Positions 45,001-57,766 of a DNA stretch of 64,000 nucleotides are shown here, piece by piece (within the stretch, counting starts at the first letter, position 1; every line of letters begins with the position of its first letter). Position numbers and translations under genes: made by a program. Source of the DNA: Verticillium longisporum (taxonomy: Eukaryota; Ascomycota; Sordariomycetes; Glomerellales; Plectosphaerellaceae); the NCBI GenBank assembly GCA_019188255.1, contig JAETXT010000008.1, forward strand, positions 3,720,001-3,784,000, written 5' to 3'. The notes under the pieces are model-generated. The model saw nothing but the letters and a program-made list of their open reading frames with translations, did not search any database and was not told where the DNA came from.

Positions 45001-48000
45001 GCCGTATTTGACGCGCTGACGGGAGAGGGGTTGGCGAATCATTTCATGTTGCGGCATCAGAACCCAAGACAGGGCCGCCAAATGCAATGCTGAGAATGGA
45101 GCTAGAGGGGGGGCAGGGGCTTGCCTGAAGCTTCGCCTCCTGCGGGGTGCCCGAGGTTCCTGTGGCTTTTCAGCATGCAAGCTCCGCCGCCTTCAGACTG
45201 GGAGGCCTGGGGCTTACAAGCAGTGCGGGGAAGCTGGCGAACCATGACCATGTGAAAGTAAGTGCCTTTGAGCCTTACCGATGCGGCCGCGTAGCCTGAC
45301 GGCAGCAGAACGGGAGACGACGATCCAAGTCCACCATGACTGCATGAACGACGGATGAGCAACAGGACAACATGGTGCGCGGCCGTAGCAATGCTGACAT
45401 GCGGGAAGATGTGAATGTGTCTCACTCCAAGAGCGGCCGGCGGCGGCGGCGGCATGTGGGAGCACGCTCCAGCGCTTGAACCCGAGCCGGCTCTGGCTCA
45501 CGGTGAAGCCGGGCCTGACGTTGGTCCGTGTGGGTAGGTTGTGCATATGATCCAATGTACAGACTAAACCGCCAACCGACGACGGCGACGGCGTATACTC
45601 TGGCTACTTGATCGCCACGAGCTTCACTATGTCTGCTACTTCAACACGTCGCCGTTGGTACGTAGCGCTCGGCACGCTGTGCAAAATGCAGAGGATGCAT
45701 GGAATGGACGCCAAGACGGAGTATCCTCACGGCACACTCTTGGAAGACAACCCCCCCTGGTAGGATCTTATGGAGAGGCGGTGCTTCCTCCACAATCCAT
45801 CCATCTCACGTCACACTCGAGCGACAATCAGCGAGCCTGCAGTGGCTGTATGAAAGAACCAGGACATTTTGGTAAAGGGGGAGGGGGAAAAAGAATCATC
45901 AAGATGCAAGCCTGGGCACGGCTCGTTCCTGTTCATTCGACCTGTTTCCGTGGTGAAGGACATTAAGAAAGATGGCTTGACTGGGGTGAGCGGAACCGAA
46001 ATGGCACAGCGCCCCAAAGCAGCAAAGAGACGGGGGAATGGCGCCTTCCGTGTGCCATGCCCAGGCCTGGAACCGATATAGATAGGGGTCCCGGTTTGAT
46101 AATCCCGGTGTTCTACTCGGGTCCAACACCAGCTGGGAAAGGCAGGCTGATGCTCATAGACACCCAGGGGTCTTCGTCGTCGGATCGGCCAAGGTGATTC
46201 GTCTAGTGTGGCGATCGGCACACGGGCAACCGACTGTTTAAGCCAACTCTGGCTATGACGGGAAAGGGGACAGAGACAGAAGCGTCTGGGCCTCTGCCGT
46301 TGCGCTGCTCTTCGAAAACTGCACAGGTCAGCAAGCGAACGCAGCCTTCGTGTCATCTTGGCCCCAGATCCGTGGTCTGACCGTCGTTCCAGATACAGGG
46401 GCAACTGTCGAGCGCGGGAAGCGGATGCACGTCGCCAACAGGACATTGGTGGTACCTTTTTTTCTGCCGTCGGGTGGGTGTCAGAGCTCCATGACTTTGC
46501 TCGAACCTAATTGCTCAATCGGCTGATTGCTGGTCAGCACTATCTCTTACACTATTACCATCTGAAGGAAGTACTTGGCTGTTGGTCAGCAATCAATGAT
46601 GCGGCAAGCAGGCGACAGCCTGCACAGCTTAGACCATGTCGGGAGGAGTCAAGGCCCATCTTGCCAAGTGAGGCGCTGTCGGGGACGGACGCTTTCGTAA
46701 GCCATCGAAGCCCCGCTGGGCCCTGTCTCTGTTGGTTCCTAAATTGCGTCGCGGGATGCATGGGGGATCAACTCACAATGCGAGAGACAAGGCGGGCTTC
46801 GCCACTCTGTGCCCACGACTTGGCAGCTGTCTCAAACACGCGTGAGATGGAGAAAGAAAGAAAAAGGTGCTTGTAGAAGAAACGATTTCGCGAGAAGGCT
46901 CAGTGCCCAGCTTTCCGGAATGAATAGCGTACCAGCCGTCAAGTCTCAGGTCTCAGAGAAGCGACATGGGCTGTTCCGTAGGACGGGGATCACCCTCGGG
47001 TTGGTCGTGGTCCAAGCACCGAGCCGACGACGGAACAAACTCAAGATGGTGCGAGACGCGGCCGTGTCGGATCCGCTGGCCAGGCAGACAGCCAACCATC
47101 AACCAGTGTCCTGCCGTGGTTGTCGGGTCAGGCGAAAAAGAACAGCGTCGAACAGGCAGAAGCGGGCAATGGGTGGTGTCGCGAATTGAACGAGTGTTTC
47201 GTTTCGCTGATCTCTGCTACCCCAAAGCAACCTGCCTTGTCCCTGACACAGGCGAGGTAGACGGCGGCGGCGGCGGACCAGGCTCCGTTGGAAACATTTG
47301 GCGGCCTTTGAACGGTTCCTCGGGCTGGGTGGGATGCAAATGAGGCGATGCCAATTTGCAAAGGATGGCGCCCTTGCAGAAGAGATGAATGTATCGTGAT
47401 GGAAGCTTGCCGATGAGCGGCACAGAAATATGTATGGTGTATGTTGTCAGTTGCACTTGGATGGAAGGGGCGCTGGTCACCTACCCAGTACCCAAATACC
47501 CAGGTACCTCAACTCAAGTAGTACTTTACCTCAAGTACGAAGTCCCTTGGTAGGAGAATACCACTTTGTCCCGGTTCTGCATTTAACGTCTGATTGGCTG
47601 CATCGCTAGATGAACATGAACCTCCAATTGTTGTGCTGGTGCACGATGGCCCCACTTCTCTTGTGCAGGTAGGTGTGGATCAGCCATTGAGTCGAGTTGA
47701 GAATCCGGGGCAGCCGGCTGTGGCTGGTGAGGACAGGGCCGGAGCTCAGTACGGCATCTCGCAACTGTCATCACTTGCCAGCTAGCCCTCTTGTGGTAAA
47801 GCCCCGCGGCAGCGCCCGTGCGGGACCCATACCAAATCCCGGCTTGACACGTGCGGGGGCGACCGGGCCTCGCGGGTTAGGGTCGGCGCCACAGCTACTG
47901 GTAACACAAGGCTAGCAGTGAGTGCATAGGTATAACATGTCCAGCCCTGCCCTGTGTGTGTGCTCCTCTCTGGTGTCTTGTGTCTGCTCTGTGTCTGACC

Positions 48001-48310
48001 GTCTCCAATTTGTGCACGTTTCTACACCAGAGTACACCCCGCCGCGACACCTGCCTGAAGTGCTGGTTGCCGATGCTTGTTTCGTCATTGGGAGAAACAT
48101 GGGAGCCGGCACCTTCTCAGCCAGTGTCAGTTGTCGTGTCTCGCGTGTCTTGCGGCCTCGTCGCCCCGGACCAGACAAACCTCTCAGCCCGACGGACATG
48201 TGCTCCGACGCCTGTGTTGCTTTTCTTGAGCCGCACTGCTGGCCCAGACAGAGGCGTGAATGATGCTTGGTGAGAGAGCTCCAGTCTGAATTTTTCTTCA
48301 TGCTTTTTTT

Positions 48311-48346
48311 TTCTCTTCTCTCTCTTTCTCTCTCTCTCTCTCTCCG
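48311..48346. repeat. CT dinucleotide microsatellite
   Basis: A TCTC-rich tract of about 35 bases, preceded by a T9 run, in non-coding DNA. Confidence 0.85.
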
Positions 48347-51300
48347 CTCACCCCCGCCCGGTTGGGTCCGCCGCTGAGTCGTGGAGACGCCGTTGCAAAA
48401 TTCGACCGACCGCTCCATGTCCCCGCACCCTCGGCAGGTAAATGTACTTGACGTAAGGTATTCATCCACAGCTTGTGCACAACCACTTGGTGGAGTGAAG
48501 GCTCTCTATAATTTCGGCCGAACGAGACGACGGCGCAACAGCGACCCGCCGGCCCCCCCCCCTGCTTGGTGCGATGAGGAGAAAGCAAAACGTAGTCTTT
48601 GATCGATCAGCAAGGCTCTGTGCTGCATCAAGTCAGGCAGGAAAGGTCGGTCCGGCCTCAGATCGTGGCCGTCCATCTGGCTGCATGCATCTAAAGCATG
48701 GGTCCTTTTTTGGCTTGTCACAGTGCGTCGCGTGCAAGTCGCGTCGTACAGAGCCCCCCTTGGCCTCTGTGGCGCGTTGAGTGGTTTTGACTAGGTGGGG
48801 CGCTGGAGCCCCCATTCAAACGAGACACCAGAGACGAGACGGCTCGATCTTGGAGACACATTGATGACGGGGACCCAGTGGAGTGGCACGCGACGGCTGA
48901 GCGACGAGCGGGCACAGCGACTAAAACAGGAGGCTGGCGCTGGGGTCCGGCCAACCCGTACATGGGTACCCGTGGACCGTGGTGCTCATTCGAACGGTGA
49001 GCCGAGAAAAAGGAAGCGAAAGATCTGCCCACTACCGTCATATCGCCGCTTGGGGCTCGCGTTGCCTCGCCAGATCTTCAGGCCTCGTCTCGGCGCGAGA
49101 AGCAAAGTAGGAGATCGGCAATCAGCTGGCCAGCTTGACATGCATTCACGAATGCGTCTGGGCAAGTGTAATCGACGATGGAGGCTCGCTTCGTCTTTGC
49201 ATGCCCACCTTGCATCTTCGTTGTACCTGGGCAACGGAGTAGGCTTCCATGATGCTGAGAGGCAAAAAAATCCGGTGCCGAGAACCCATGAACGAGCCAA
49301 GGCTACCATTGAGCAAGAGCCATGTCTTGGTGACCGCTTCCCCTCATCTTCGAGGTCGAGACCCGAGGCGGGCTGGGATGCATGCAAGAAGAAAGAAAGA
49401 AAAATTTGTTCGTGGCTCCATCCATCGTCTCCAGTCTCGTGCCGCGTCGTCCATCTCCGGGTCCGACGGAGCTTCAGGGTCCTCGTTGCTCGGCCAGGAT
49501 ACGGAACCTAGCATTTGAACATCGGACGAATCCACCGTGCTCCAGAGAACAGGTCAAGAATCTGCAGACCAGCTGGGAGGATCTGCTCGGTCGAGGGGTT
49601 TATCACCCCTGTTGTTCGCCTCACCAAGGCGTCTGTCTCTCATCATGATGAGGGCGATACAGGGGGTCGAGCTGCGCGACGCGAAATGCTGATACTGTCT
49701 GTGGTGGGCGTCGAGAAGCTTCAATCGACCTGCATCGTCGCGCTCGCGGTGGTCAGGCGTGGCATTAGGTCAGACGCGTGGGATTGGGTGGCTGGTGGCC
49801 CAAGGGTCCGAAACCTCCGCTCAGAGCTGTCTCTTCGACATCTTTGACTTTGTGGTATACGAGCCCGCCAGCGTCGTGTCTTTCACGGTTTTCAGAAACA
49901 GTCGATTTGATTCTCAGCCCGATGAGACGTTGAGATTACTACTCGTAGTGGCATATGGGACTCTTAAGACAGGCCCATTGTCCATGGACTGTTGGAATCA
50001 GGCATATCCCCACTGTGGAGAAACAAAGCTCGTTTTCTGGGAGAGCTCGGCATTGCATATGGACTCGTTCTGGATCTGCTGCTCTCCGAGCCAATTCTCT
50101 GAATGGACCCTTGAGCTGGCAACGTTTCGGAAACTTGTCTGGGTCATTGGTGGCTCAGTCCCGTTAGTTACTAGATTGTGTGCTGGTGATGATGCAGGTT
50201 AATAGACAGATCCGTCCGCCCTACGCTTGAGCATGCTGACTTCATTGCACGTTATGACGCCCCCCCCCTTTGCATCGGGGTGCAGACGTGGGGCAAGCAC
50301 AGTAGTGGGATCTGCATGATCGGACCCTGCCATGCACGACCAGAGTGCTCGCTCGCGACCCTCGAGCTCTGTGAGGTGGGCATTCGTAGTTGCCTTTCGC
50401 CAAAAGGAACATTGTCGGTGATACGAGAACCTACCATACACAGGTGATTATCATACTATCGCTCTTTGTTCACTTCTTTGTCCCTCATCGGAACAGGCCG
50501 ACCGATTGGAGCTCGAAGGGGAAAACTTACCCCTCAATACGGGCGTCGTGATATACCACTGGTGACCCTCCCTATGATGCGAGCTCTGACTCGCCCAACC
50601 TCTCAGTGTATCCCACATGACGGCTGTCAGTCTGCCAGAGACCGTATGTGGTCGCGCTACCTAGCGGGGTTGCTACAGCCTCTTTGTATGTCAATGCAAA
50701 CCCTCCGATTGAATATTGATGAGTCCGCCATGGATCCAACGGGAAGCTTCCTGCAATGGTGGAATCGACCGGAGCTGATGAGGGGCATTATGTCTGTCCA
50801 GAGTTCAGCACTGGACCTCAATGTATTGTACGACTCAAGCTAACTGTCGTAAGCCCGCTTTGTTGCGTTTGATGCTAGGTAGGTTGAAAATATTTTCATT
50901 CAGGAGGGGCACTTGACGCGGGGCTCATGAATGACAAGTGGCTGTCCCAAATGCTCCAGTGTAAGCCGAAATCGAGGCAAGATGGGTCTTCCAGGGTGCT
51001 TGCACGTCTTGACTTTGCATGTGAGTCCCCAATCTTTGTTGCAACGCCTACGGCGCCAATTCGAAATGAATCCGCCATTGTAAAGGCGGAAACTGAAGTG
51101 GTACCTTTGCCTCGCTTTCCGAATCGCGGCGAGATCGCTCGAGGTGTAACAAGTTGTGAAGTAAAACTGAATGCATTGTCATCAATCCACTGCTCCCGTC
51201 ACGGGCTAGGCTTATGCAGAAAAATCACAATGGACTCAGGGGCTTGTGCACCCAATTGTACGTTTCTTTAGCGTCACGCCCGAGAAAAGATTGAAGGTGT

Positions 51301-53696
51301 TAACTACAACCCTTCGTCTGGTGACGGAACTGCCACGACAACGCCGTGGCCAGATAGACCTAGCTAGTTGTGAGAAGATGATAGCAACCACTGAGCAATA
51401 CGGGAGAATTTTTTTCATACATGCGACATAGCTGAACCAGCGGCTGGCAACATTGATATGATACCTCGGCATTTTATCACTTACGAAGCCCTGCGGTTGA
51501 ACGGGACGGCAATGAGGGGTGGGGTGTGGTGACCGAGGAGGTAGCGACTTTGTACGCTTTCATGGCTACGAGGCCTCGTGCTTGGTCCTCGTGCTTGGTA
51601 TCGCGGTTCGATAGACCTGGGATTGTCTGGCGTGTTGTCTCAAACCCTTAGACGTCTTCTCTTCGTTGCTTTTGATGGCGAGTAGCGTTTGACGGTTATT
51701 GCGCGTCCCGCTGCCGCATTACTTCTGTAATCCGCAACGTCGCCCAGCAGGTCTCAGACCTGTGACCCACCTATAATCGGGAGCGTGCTCTCATATCGAC
51801 TGACAATGGACGGCTATCCAATTGTGAAGCGTCAATGAAAATGGAGGAAACTACCTACCCTACCATTCGGGGAAGATGCAAAGCAGTAATTCGGCACAAA
51901 ATGAGAGGAGCCAGCAATCGATGGCGAATCGACCGGAAGTCGCATCGAGCAAACCTCGTGCTACACGCTGTCCTACCGATTCCGCGATGCGATTACTCTT
52001 AGGCGGCATAATGCCCCGATTACTTGCTGATGATCGAGGGAAACGTTGGCCTGAGCTCGCAAACTATCGGCTTGCCCTCTGGAACAGTATGATGCTGATC
52101 AGACTTGCGACAAGTGAGATGAGGTGCAGGTGAGGCCGCGGTGCGGCGGGCCATGCATAGATTTGACTCTGATAGTGAGATTTGTGAGCATTCGAAGCAG
52201 GAGCCTGAGAGCTGGTGGCGGCGGCGGCGAGCCCCTGGTTTGCGAATCATGACACGTATGGATGGGTTAAATTGAATTTGGTGTTCTGGTGAAGTCGTGC
52301 AGAAGCGCGTATGGGCACGGTGATTGGCAACGTCCAGGGTCGGGGGGCGCGCTGAGTGCAGTAGACCGCCTGAGCTAATGTTGAGCCAGATGCCGCAAGC
52401 CTGCCAACTTGGCACTGGCCGCCAGGGAGGCCGATTCAAGTTATGTGTGCCTTAGATGTTGGTAGAATCCTGGTCTCCGTTTCTGACATAACACTCGGGT
52501 GACCGGCCTCCAGTTGCCTTGTCTGAGAACCGCCCAAGTACATGTATGCGCGTAATAAGGCATAGTCCGAGGCTGGGATGCTGGGGCAACCCCTGGGCTG
52601 ACGAGAGCATGATGGCGATGCCGCTCATCAGCCCTGATGAGGCAGCGCAGACCGGTGTCCTTCTCAGGAGTTGGACGGCCCGCCTGCATGCTGCGTGCGG
52701 GGTATCGTGAAGCATTCATGGAAGACGGGGGGACTCATAAACGGTTGGATCGATGGATTTCAAGCGATCATCTGCTGGCTGTCGCGGCCGTGGAGCCTAG
52801 AGTTCGATGGGCTGTGAGACGCGACTGTTAGCCCTGACAGACGATCCAGTGCTGACGGTGATGGCCTCAGATGCGGATCATAAACAGGACTTGGAACGGG
52901 GGGGGACGCCGGTCGCACGGCCGATCCGACTATATTGCAGTTCGACCGGGCTTTCGTGACGGTTGCAGGCTGGTTCTGGAAGGTCAATGGCATCTCATTG
53001 TACGTGTCAAGACGTGTCGATTCTGGACGTGTCACCTTCGCGCGCGAGTGGTGTTTTCGCGTCGAGACGCACCTGAAGAGGGGAACGGACGTTCGGGTAG
53101 GAAAGCAGAGACGAGACGAGACGAAATGGTGCATTGGCGCATTGAGCTGTTCCTGCCCGGATCGAGATTCTCCACCTGCCCTGGTACCTGGGATGTTGGT
53201 CACAATGACTGGATAACATGCAGCTGCCTGCGGCTTGCACAGAATGATATGTGGCTGAAGGTGCACACCATGTCCGCATAGCTCTGACTGCCCTGTCCGT
53301 GGCAGGCATGCCTTACGCCTTCTGCCACAGAGGAGGCTCGGGGGATGCACCTTCTGTAAATTGGTTGCTGGCGAGAAGCCACTGCGGCAAGCGACACCCA
53401 GCCCCGCCGCGGGTGGGATATACAGCATCAACAATGGCAATATCCAACGCCTAGGTTAAGGTACAAGGTAGGGTGCCGCATCAATGCATTCATAACACCT
53501 TATCTCATCGTTGACAAACATGACGACAACAAACAACAAACCATAGATGGACGACCACAAAACGACCCAAGTGCCATGGATTGACAATCGTTCAGCGCGA
53601 AAACGATCTCGAAAGCCTCCTCACCATGTCGCAATCCGAAGCTGATCCCACACGCCATGTATAAAAAAAGGATTCATCAGCCACAAGCTAGGAAGC

Positions 53697-54224
53697 ATGG
53701 CACAACTCAGCGACCCGCTTTCACCTCTCCTCAGTTGCGACCTCTCCACCGAAGCCCGAAAGTGCCCACCACCTGCGGATACGCCTGTTACCCATCGTCA
53801 TAGCTGTTCGCGTGCGCTCCGCTCCATTGGCCCTCTTCCTAGCCCCGCGCCGACGCTGGAGTTGAAAGGGAGGACGAGCGAGAATCAACGAGTGGACAAG
53901 AACGAAACGTTGCCGGACACTTTCAAGCTCTGGAAAGCGATCACCAACAAGTTGAATGATCCTAGCCGAAGAGGAAGAGATCCCGAACGTAGTCCATGTC
54001 TCGACGCCCATTCGCTCCAGCAAACCCCATCCCGTTCTGTGCCCTCAGCCCGTCCAGCAATCCCAGCTTCGCATCGGCCACACCTCTGCTCCATTCATCA
54101 CCACCCCTGTAGGCCGAGAAACACGCCAGCAACCAACCCGGCTTTCGCACACGGACTGACTGCCCAGGCGTCTCCACGCAATTTACACTACCACGCATAC
54201 GCCACCCACTCGACGCTGACTTGA
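53697..54224 (+). CDS. Weak candidate small hypothetical protein
   Basis: An open frame of 175 codons from an ATG 35 bases downstream of an A-rich TATA-like sequence (53660). The first 85 residues end in a helical stretch (…LPDTFKLWKAITNKLN). From about 53956 the adjacent frame looks more protein-like (AEEEEIPNVVHVSTPIRSSK…) and ends at 54159, so a one-base break like those elsewhere in the window is possible. Antisense frames here are also open. Product unknown. This is a tentative entry only. Confidence 0.25.
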   Translation: MAQLSDPLSPLLSCDLSTEARKCPPPADTPVTHRHSCSRALRSIGPLPSPAPTLELKGRTSENQRVDKNETLPDTFKLWKAITNKLNDPSRRGRDPERSPCLDAHSLQQTPSRSVPSARPAIPASHRPHLCSIHHHPCRPRNTPATNPAFAHGLTAQASPRNLHYHAYATHSTLT

Positions 54225-54484
54225 CGGTTTGAGGCTGGGCTGGTCTGGTCGCCTCGTCGTCGGCATCTTCTACGTTCTCGCGTCGATATTCTGCCATATT
54301 CTGCCCTCCGTGTCAGGTTGTTCGGCTGATCCTTCGAGGTGCAAATATCACGAGGGGTAAACTCTTCTCAGAAAATTTTCGGCCTCCATCGTCAACATCT
54401 ACGTCAGTGACTTGTATCAGACCTGAGCGTGAGGATCAGTCAGTCGGCCGACAGAGAGACGCCTGGGAGTCCAGGACACTGACT

Positions 54485-54502
54485 CCCCCCCCCCCCCCCC
54501 CC
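54485..54502. repeat. C18 homopolymer
   Basis: Eighteen consecutive C on the plus strand, followed by a further C-rich stretch. Its length is uncertain for the same reason as the G16 run. Confidence 0.9.
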
Positions 54503-55972
54503 ACCCCACAACCCCCCGTAACTTACGGTTCCCCCTTTGCTGTGGGCGCCCGGCTGAGTGGTCTGCACAAATCGATGCGCGCCAGACCAGGTACCTCCGT
54601 CACCCACCACGCTTGGTACCCTCGCCCAGGTCTAGCAGGCATCACACGCTGAGCGCTTGCAGGCCAATCTGCAAGGGAAAAAGTGGGAAGGCCGCCCGGA
54701 AGAGCACAAGACCCTGGTCCTGGGCTGGGGATACCTGACCTCTCGTACACGCAAAGTACCAGGTCGTGCTTGTCCGCCCGCCAGGGCCAAAGCTGCACCA
54801 TCCTGTCTTAAAACCATTCGTTAAAACACTTCTCTTCCAATCCTTCCCCGTCTCCTCAGCCTTCCTCCTACCCTTTAACCTACCCTCCTCCTCCTCCGCC
54901 ATTCCCCCTTCCTCTCCCTCCCAGCTCCCTCATCCATTCATTCCCTCCAGAGCCTGCCCTTCCTGACTCTGACATCCACGAACCCACAGAGTCCTCCAAT
55001 TCCTCTTGCACCGAGAGAATAGGCTCGAAAGAGGAAGCAGGCCACCACACTGGACCGCCGTCCCCTCACCACCACACAACCCCCTGAGGACCTTCAGCCC
55101 CCGACCCGACATAAAGGATAAAGGACCGCCCTCGAGTGTCTTCCGTGCGAGAATAGACATTGAATCTGAAAGAGACGAATTGGCCGTCTTTCTTGGGATT
55201 GCGGCTAGCTTTGTATCCTGTTCAACCAACCGACACTCGCCAACCTCTCCCCCCTCGACCCACTCCGGCTTCGACCCCCTTCTGAATTCCTCAGCCCGTG
55301 AAAGAGGAAATCGATCCGACTCATTCTCCGAACCGCCGTGGCCCCGATTCTCCCTTCCGTGCCCGCTTCTTGACGCCGACTCGCCGTCCCGCCGTCATTC
55401 CTCCCAAGCGCGCACTCACCAACCCTCCCGAGATTTGGAACTGCCTCCAGGCTAGCCCTGCCGCAGCTCACAAAATCTCCTGTCGTCGGACATCGTCAAA
55501 TTGCCATCCGTGCAGCACGAGTCCTTTGAAGAACTACTAGATTTCGACATTTGGTCATCTGTCCGGGTTGCTTTGCGGAAAGATACCATACATGCCGAGA
55601 TCTTTGTGACACCTTCAGGTGTAACCCCTCTTTGCCCCTTCGGGTGTAGACAGTGAAAGGTATGTTGGGTAAAATTACATGAACCTACAAACTCGCTCAG
55701 ACTAGGCCGTGTTCTAAACTCTTCATTGCCCTCCACAGCTACGTGCCGATTGCTCCTTGCGGACCATTCAGCGTTCTTCCATAGTCTTGCTCGACTATTG
55801 TCTGCAGGTTGTTCGTGGGACACGTTAACTCGTAGCTCCTACCCACTAGCCTCAGGATTGTCTCATTTCCCTGTGTCTTGTCTTTCTAGACTATCTTCAC
55901 CGTGGCGGTAAGATCTACCCTGTCCCAACCTCCCCTATCACCCTACCAATCCAACCATATCCCCCTGGGGTT

Positions 55973-56155
55973 ATGAATACCTACTACACAACCCACCCAT
56001 CTCCCCTCGTGCCTGTCTTGTCTCCACACCACCCCATCGTCGAATCAGAGGCATGGCACCGGCATTCAATATCCCCCTAGATCGGCCCAACTCCCATGTC
56101 TCGTCCGCCCTCACGTGTCTTCGAGATTCCTAGAGCTGACTTGATGTCTGTCTAG
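55973..56155 (+). promoter_or_regulatory. Three overlapping short uORFs in the cyclin leader
   Basis: ATG 55973 to TAG 56080 (35 codons), ATG 56053 to TAG 56133 (26 codons) and ATG 56096 to TAG 56155 (19 codons) lie 330-510 bases before the cyclin ATG, in different frames. If transcribed they should lower cyclin translation. The transcript start is unknown, and an intron could remove them. Confidence 0.4.
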
Positions 56156-56482
56156 AGCCCCTTGGTCCACCACTTCTTTAAACGGCCTGTTTCCCGGCCA
56201 CTTCAGTCATTTCTTGCCCCCAAGTCGATTCTGCACCGCGGCCTCCCCAGCCACAGCCACTCTTTCCCGGACATCGACTCAACACCCTCCTTCTAATACT
56301 AATATTCTAATCGCTCGGTTGGAGGATATTCTTATCGACACTCCCTTGTCTCCACCGCATCTTCACTCTCTAAAACTGTCTGCCTTCCTGCCTTCGACCT
56401 CAAAAGCTTCCTGGAGAACTTGACGAGTCCACCCTTTGACCTCGACAACAAACACCTCTTTGACCCATCCGCCTTGCCCAGC

Positions 56483-57766
56483 ATGGCGTTCTACCAACAG
56501 GCACAGGCGCAGCAGCCTGACGTTGCCTTCTTCACCGAGATGATGGACGAGCCCCAACGTCCTCGTATGGGAACCAGAGACGCCGCCAAGATGATCGCAA
56601 GGCAACGACAAGAAATCATCGCCAACGAACTGTCTCGATTGGCAGGTGACGAGTACCTCGAAGATATCATGAAGCACATGAGGCACATGGAGGTCAGTGA
56701 ACAGAAACGTCTTTCCTCGTGTCGTACCTGCCTCTAACCCCATTGCCAGGACGAGACACTGCCCGATGCGAACCTGATTGACATGCAGCGCGAGATTCAG
56801 TGGTATATGAGGCCGTACCTCATCGACTTCCTCATCGAGGCCCATGCTGCCTTCGCCCTGCTCCCGGAAACCCTGTTCCTCACCGTCAACCTTCTCGACA
56901 GGTACTGTTCCAAGAGGGTCGTCTACAAGCAGCACTACCAGCTTGTCGGGTGCGCCGCGCTTCTCATTGCCGCCAAGTACGGGGACAAGAAGGATCGCGT
57001 CCCTCAGATTCACGAGCTCAACAACATGTGCTGCGGACTCTACGACGCTGGCATGTTCACTCAGATGGAGATGCATGTGCTCAACACGTTGGAATGGACG
57101 ATTGGTCACCCAACCGTGGACTTCTTCTCGCAGCTGATTGTGGCAGAGGAGCATGACAGGGTCGAGGTTGAACACATGGCCGCATACATTTGCGAGATTG
57201 CCCTGTACCACCGCGATTTCGTTTCATCAAAGCCCTCGGTCATGGCGCGCTCATCACTAGCCCTGGCCCGCGCCATCCTGGGTGAGCCTGAGGTCAACGA
57301 CGGCGAGTGGGATCACGTCGACAACATCACGTTGCTGACTCTCTCTCAACACCTTCACCAGCCCTCCGTCGCCCTGTCCAGAAAATTCTCTGCGCCTCAC
57401 TTCTCCGGAGTTGCTAAGAAGCTGGCGTCGTTCATGGCTCACCAGGCCAACATGGCTCGCGCCCAAGCCCAAGCAGGCCCGCCGTCTCCCCCTTCGGACC
57501 ACGCTACCAAGCATGCCGACATCTACAGCACTCCGCAGAAGGGCCATGGCGCCGTTCAGGGCATGGCCGATGGCTACATGACCCCTCCCATCACACCCGA
57601 CGGGCACGCTTTCGTCAACGCCCCGAAGGATACGTATCCAATGCCGCCACGGTGCCCGGTTACCCCCACACCGCAACCTCAACATTCTGCGTATGTGTCG
57701 CAACACATGATGCAACAGCACTACGCGGCGTACATGCATCACGACACAACGGGGCAGATGGTATAG
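56483..57766 (+). CDS. G1/S-type cyclin (CLN/PUC1-like)
   Basis: A regulatory subunit of the cyclin-dependent kinase acting at the G1/S step, expected in nucleus and cytoplasm. Exon 1 is 56483-56692. A 57-bp GTCAGT…CAG intron with a CTAAC branch site follows, then exon 2, 56750-57766, giving 408 aa. The N-terminal cyclin box starts near residue 70 with REIQWYMRPYLIDFLIEAHA and continues through LLDRYCSKR and AALLIAAKYGDKK. The C-terminal cyclin fold follows (about 185-320). The tail (about 320-408) is Ala/Gln/Pro-rich with several TP/SP sites (PPSPPSD, YSTPQKG, PPITPDG), plausible CDK or degron sites. The start chosen is the first in-frame ATG. The frame is open and protein-like for about 60 codons before it, so an upstream exon may supply extra N-terminal residues. 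No frame break is seen. Confidence 0.88.

Larger units (their letters stand above)
40841..53696. other. Large gene-poor interval
   Basis: About 12.9 kb with no frame I can support. The longest frames (247 codons at 42440-43183, 238 at 48795-49511, 226 at 52760-53440) are low-complexity or overlap antisense frames and lack family features. It includes an AT-richer patch at 41860-42120 with a 26-base imperfect palindrome, and CT microsatellites near 48.3 kb. Most of the DNA is unique in appearance, with no transposon coding sequence. Confidence 0.5.
54225..56482. other. Long pyrimidine-rich region upstream of the cyclin
   Basis: 2.3 kb of C/T-rich sequence typical of a long fungal promoter and leader. 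It contains a C18 run and three short upstream ORFs. From 56303 the cyclin frame is open without an ATG (…FDLKSFLENLTSPPFDLDNK), which reads like genuine N-terminal coding sequence. Another protein-like stretch lies at about 55470-55550 (…DIVKLPSVQHESFEELLDFD…). One or more upstream coding exons are therefore possible. Confidence 0.5.

Noticed and set aside
45811..46446. 211-codon minus-strand frame
   Set aside because: Composition is random-like, with no start context, splice logic or domain.
54485..54502. Telomere-like or assembly-gap signal from the C18 run
   Set aside because: A plain homopolymer without TTAGGG/CCCTAA units, with unique sequence on both sides.
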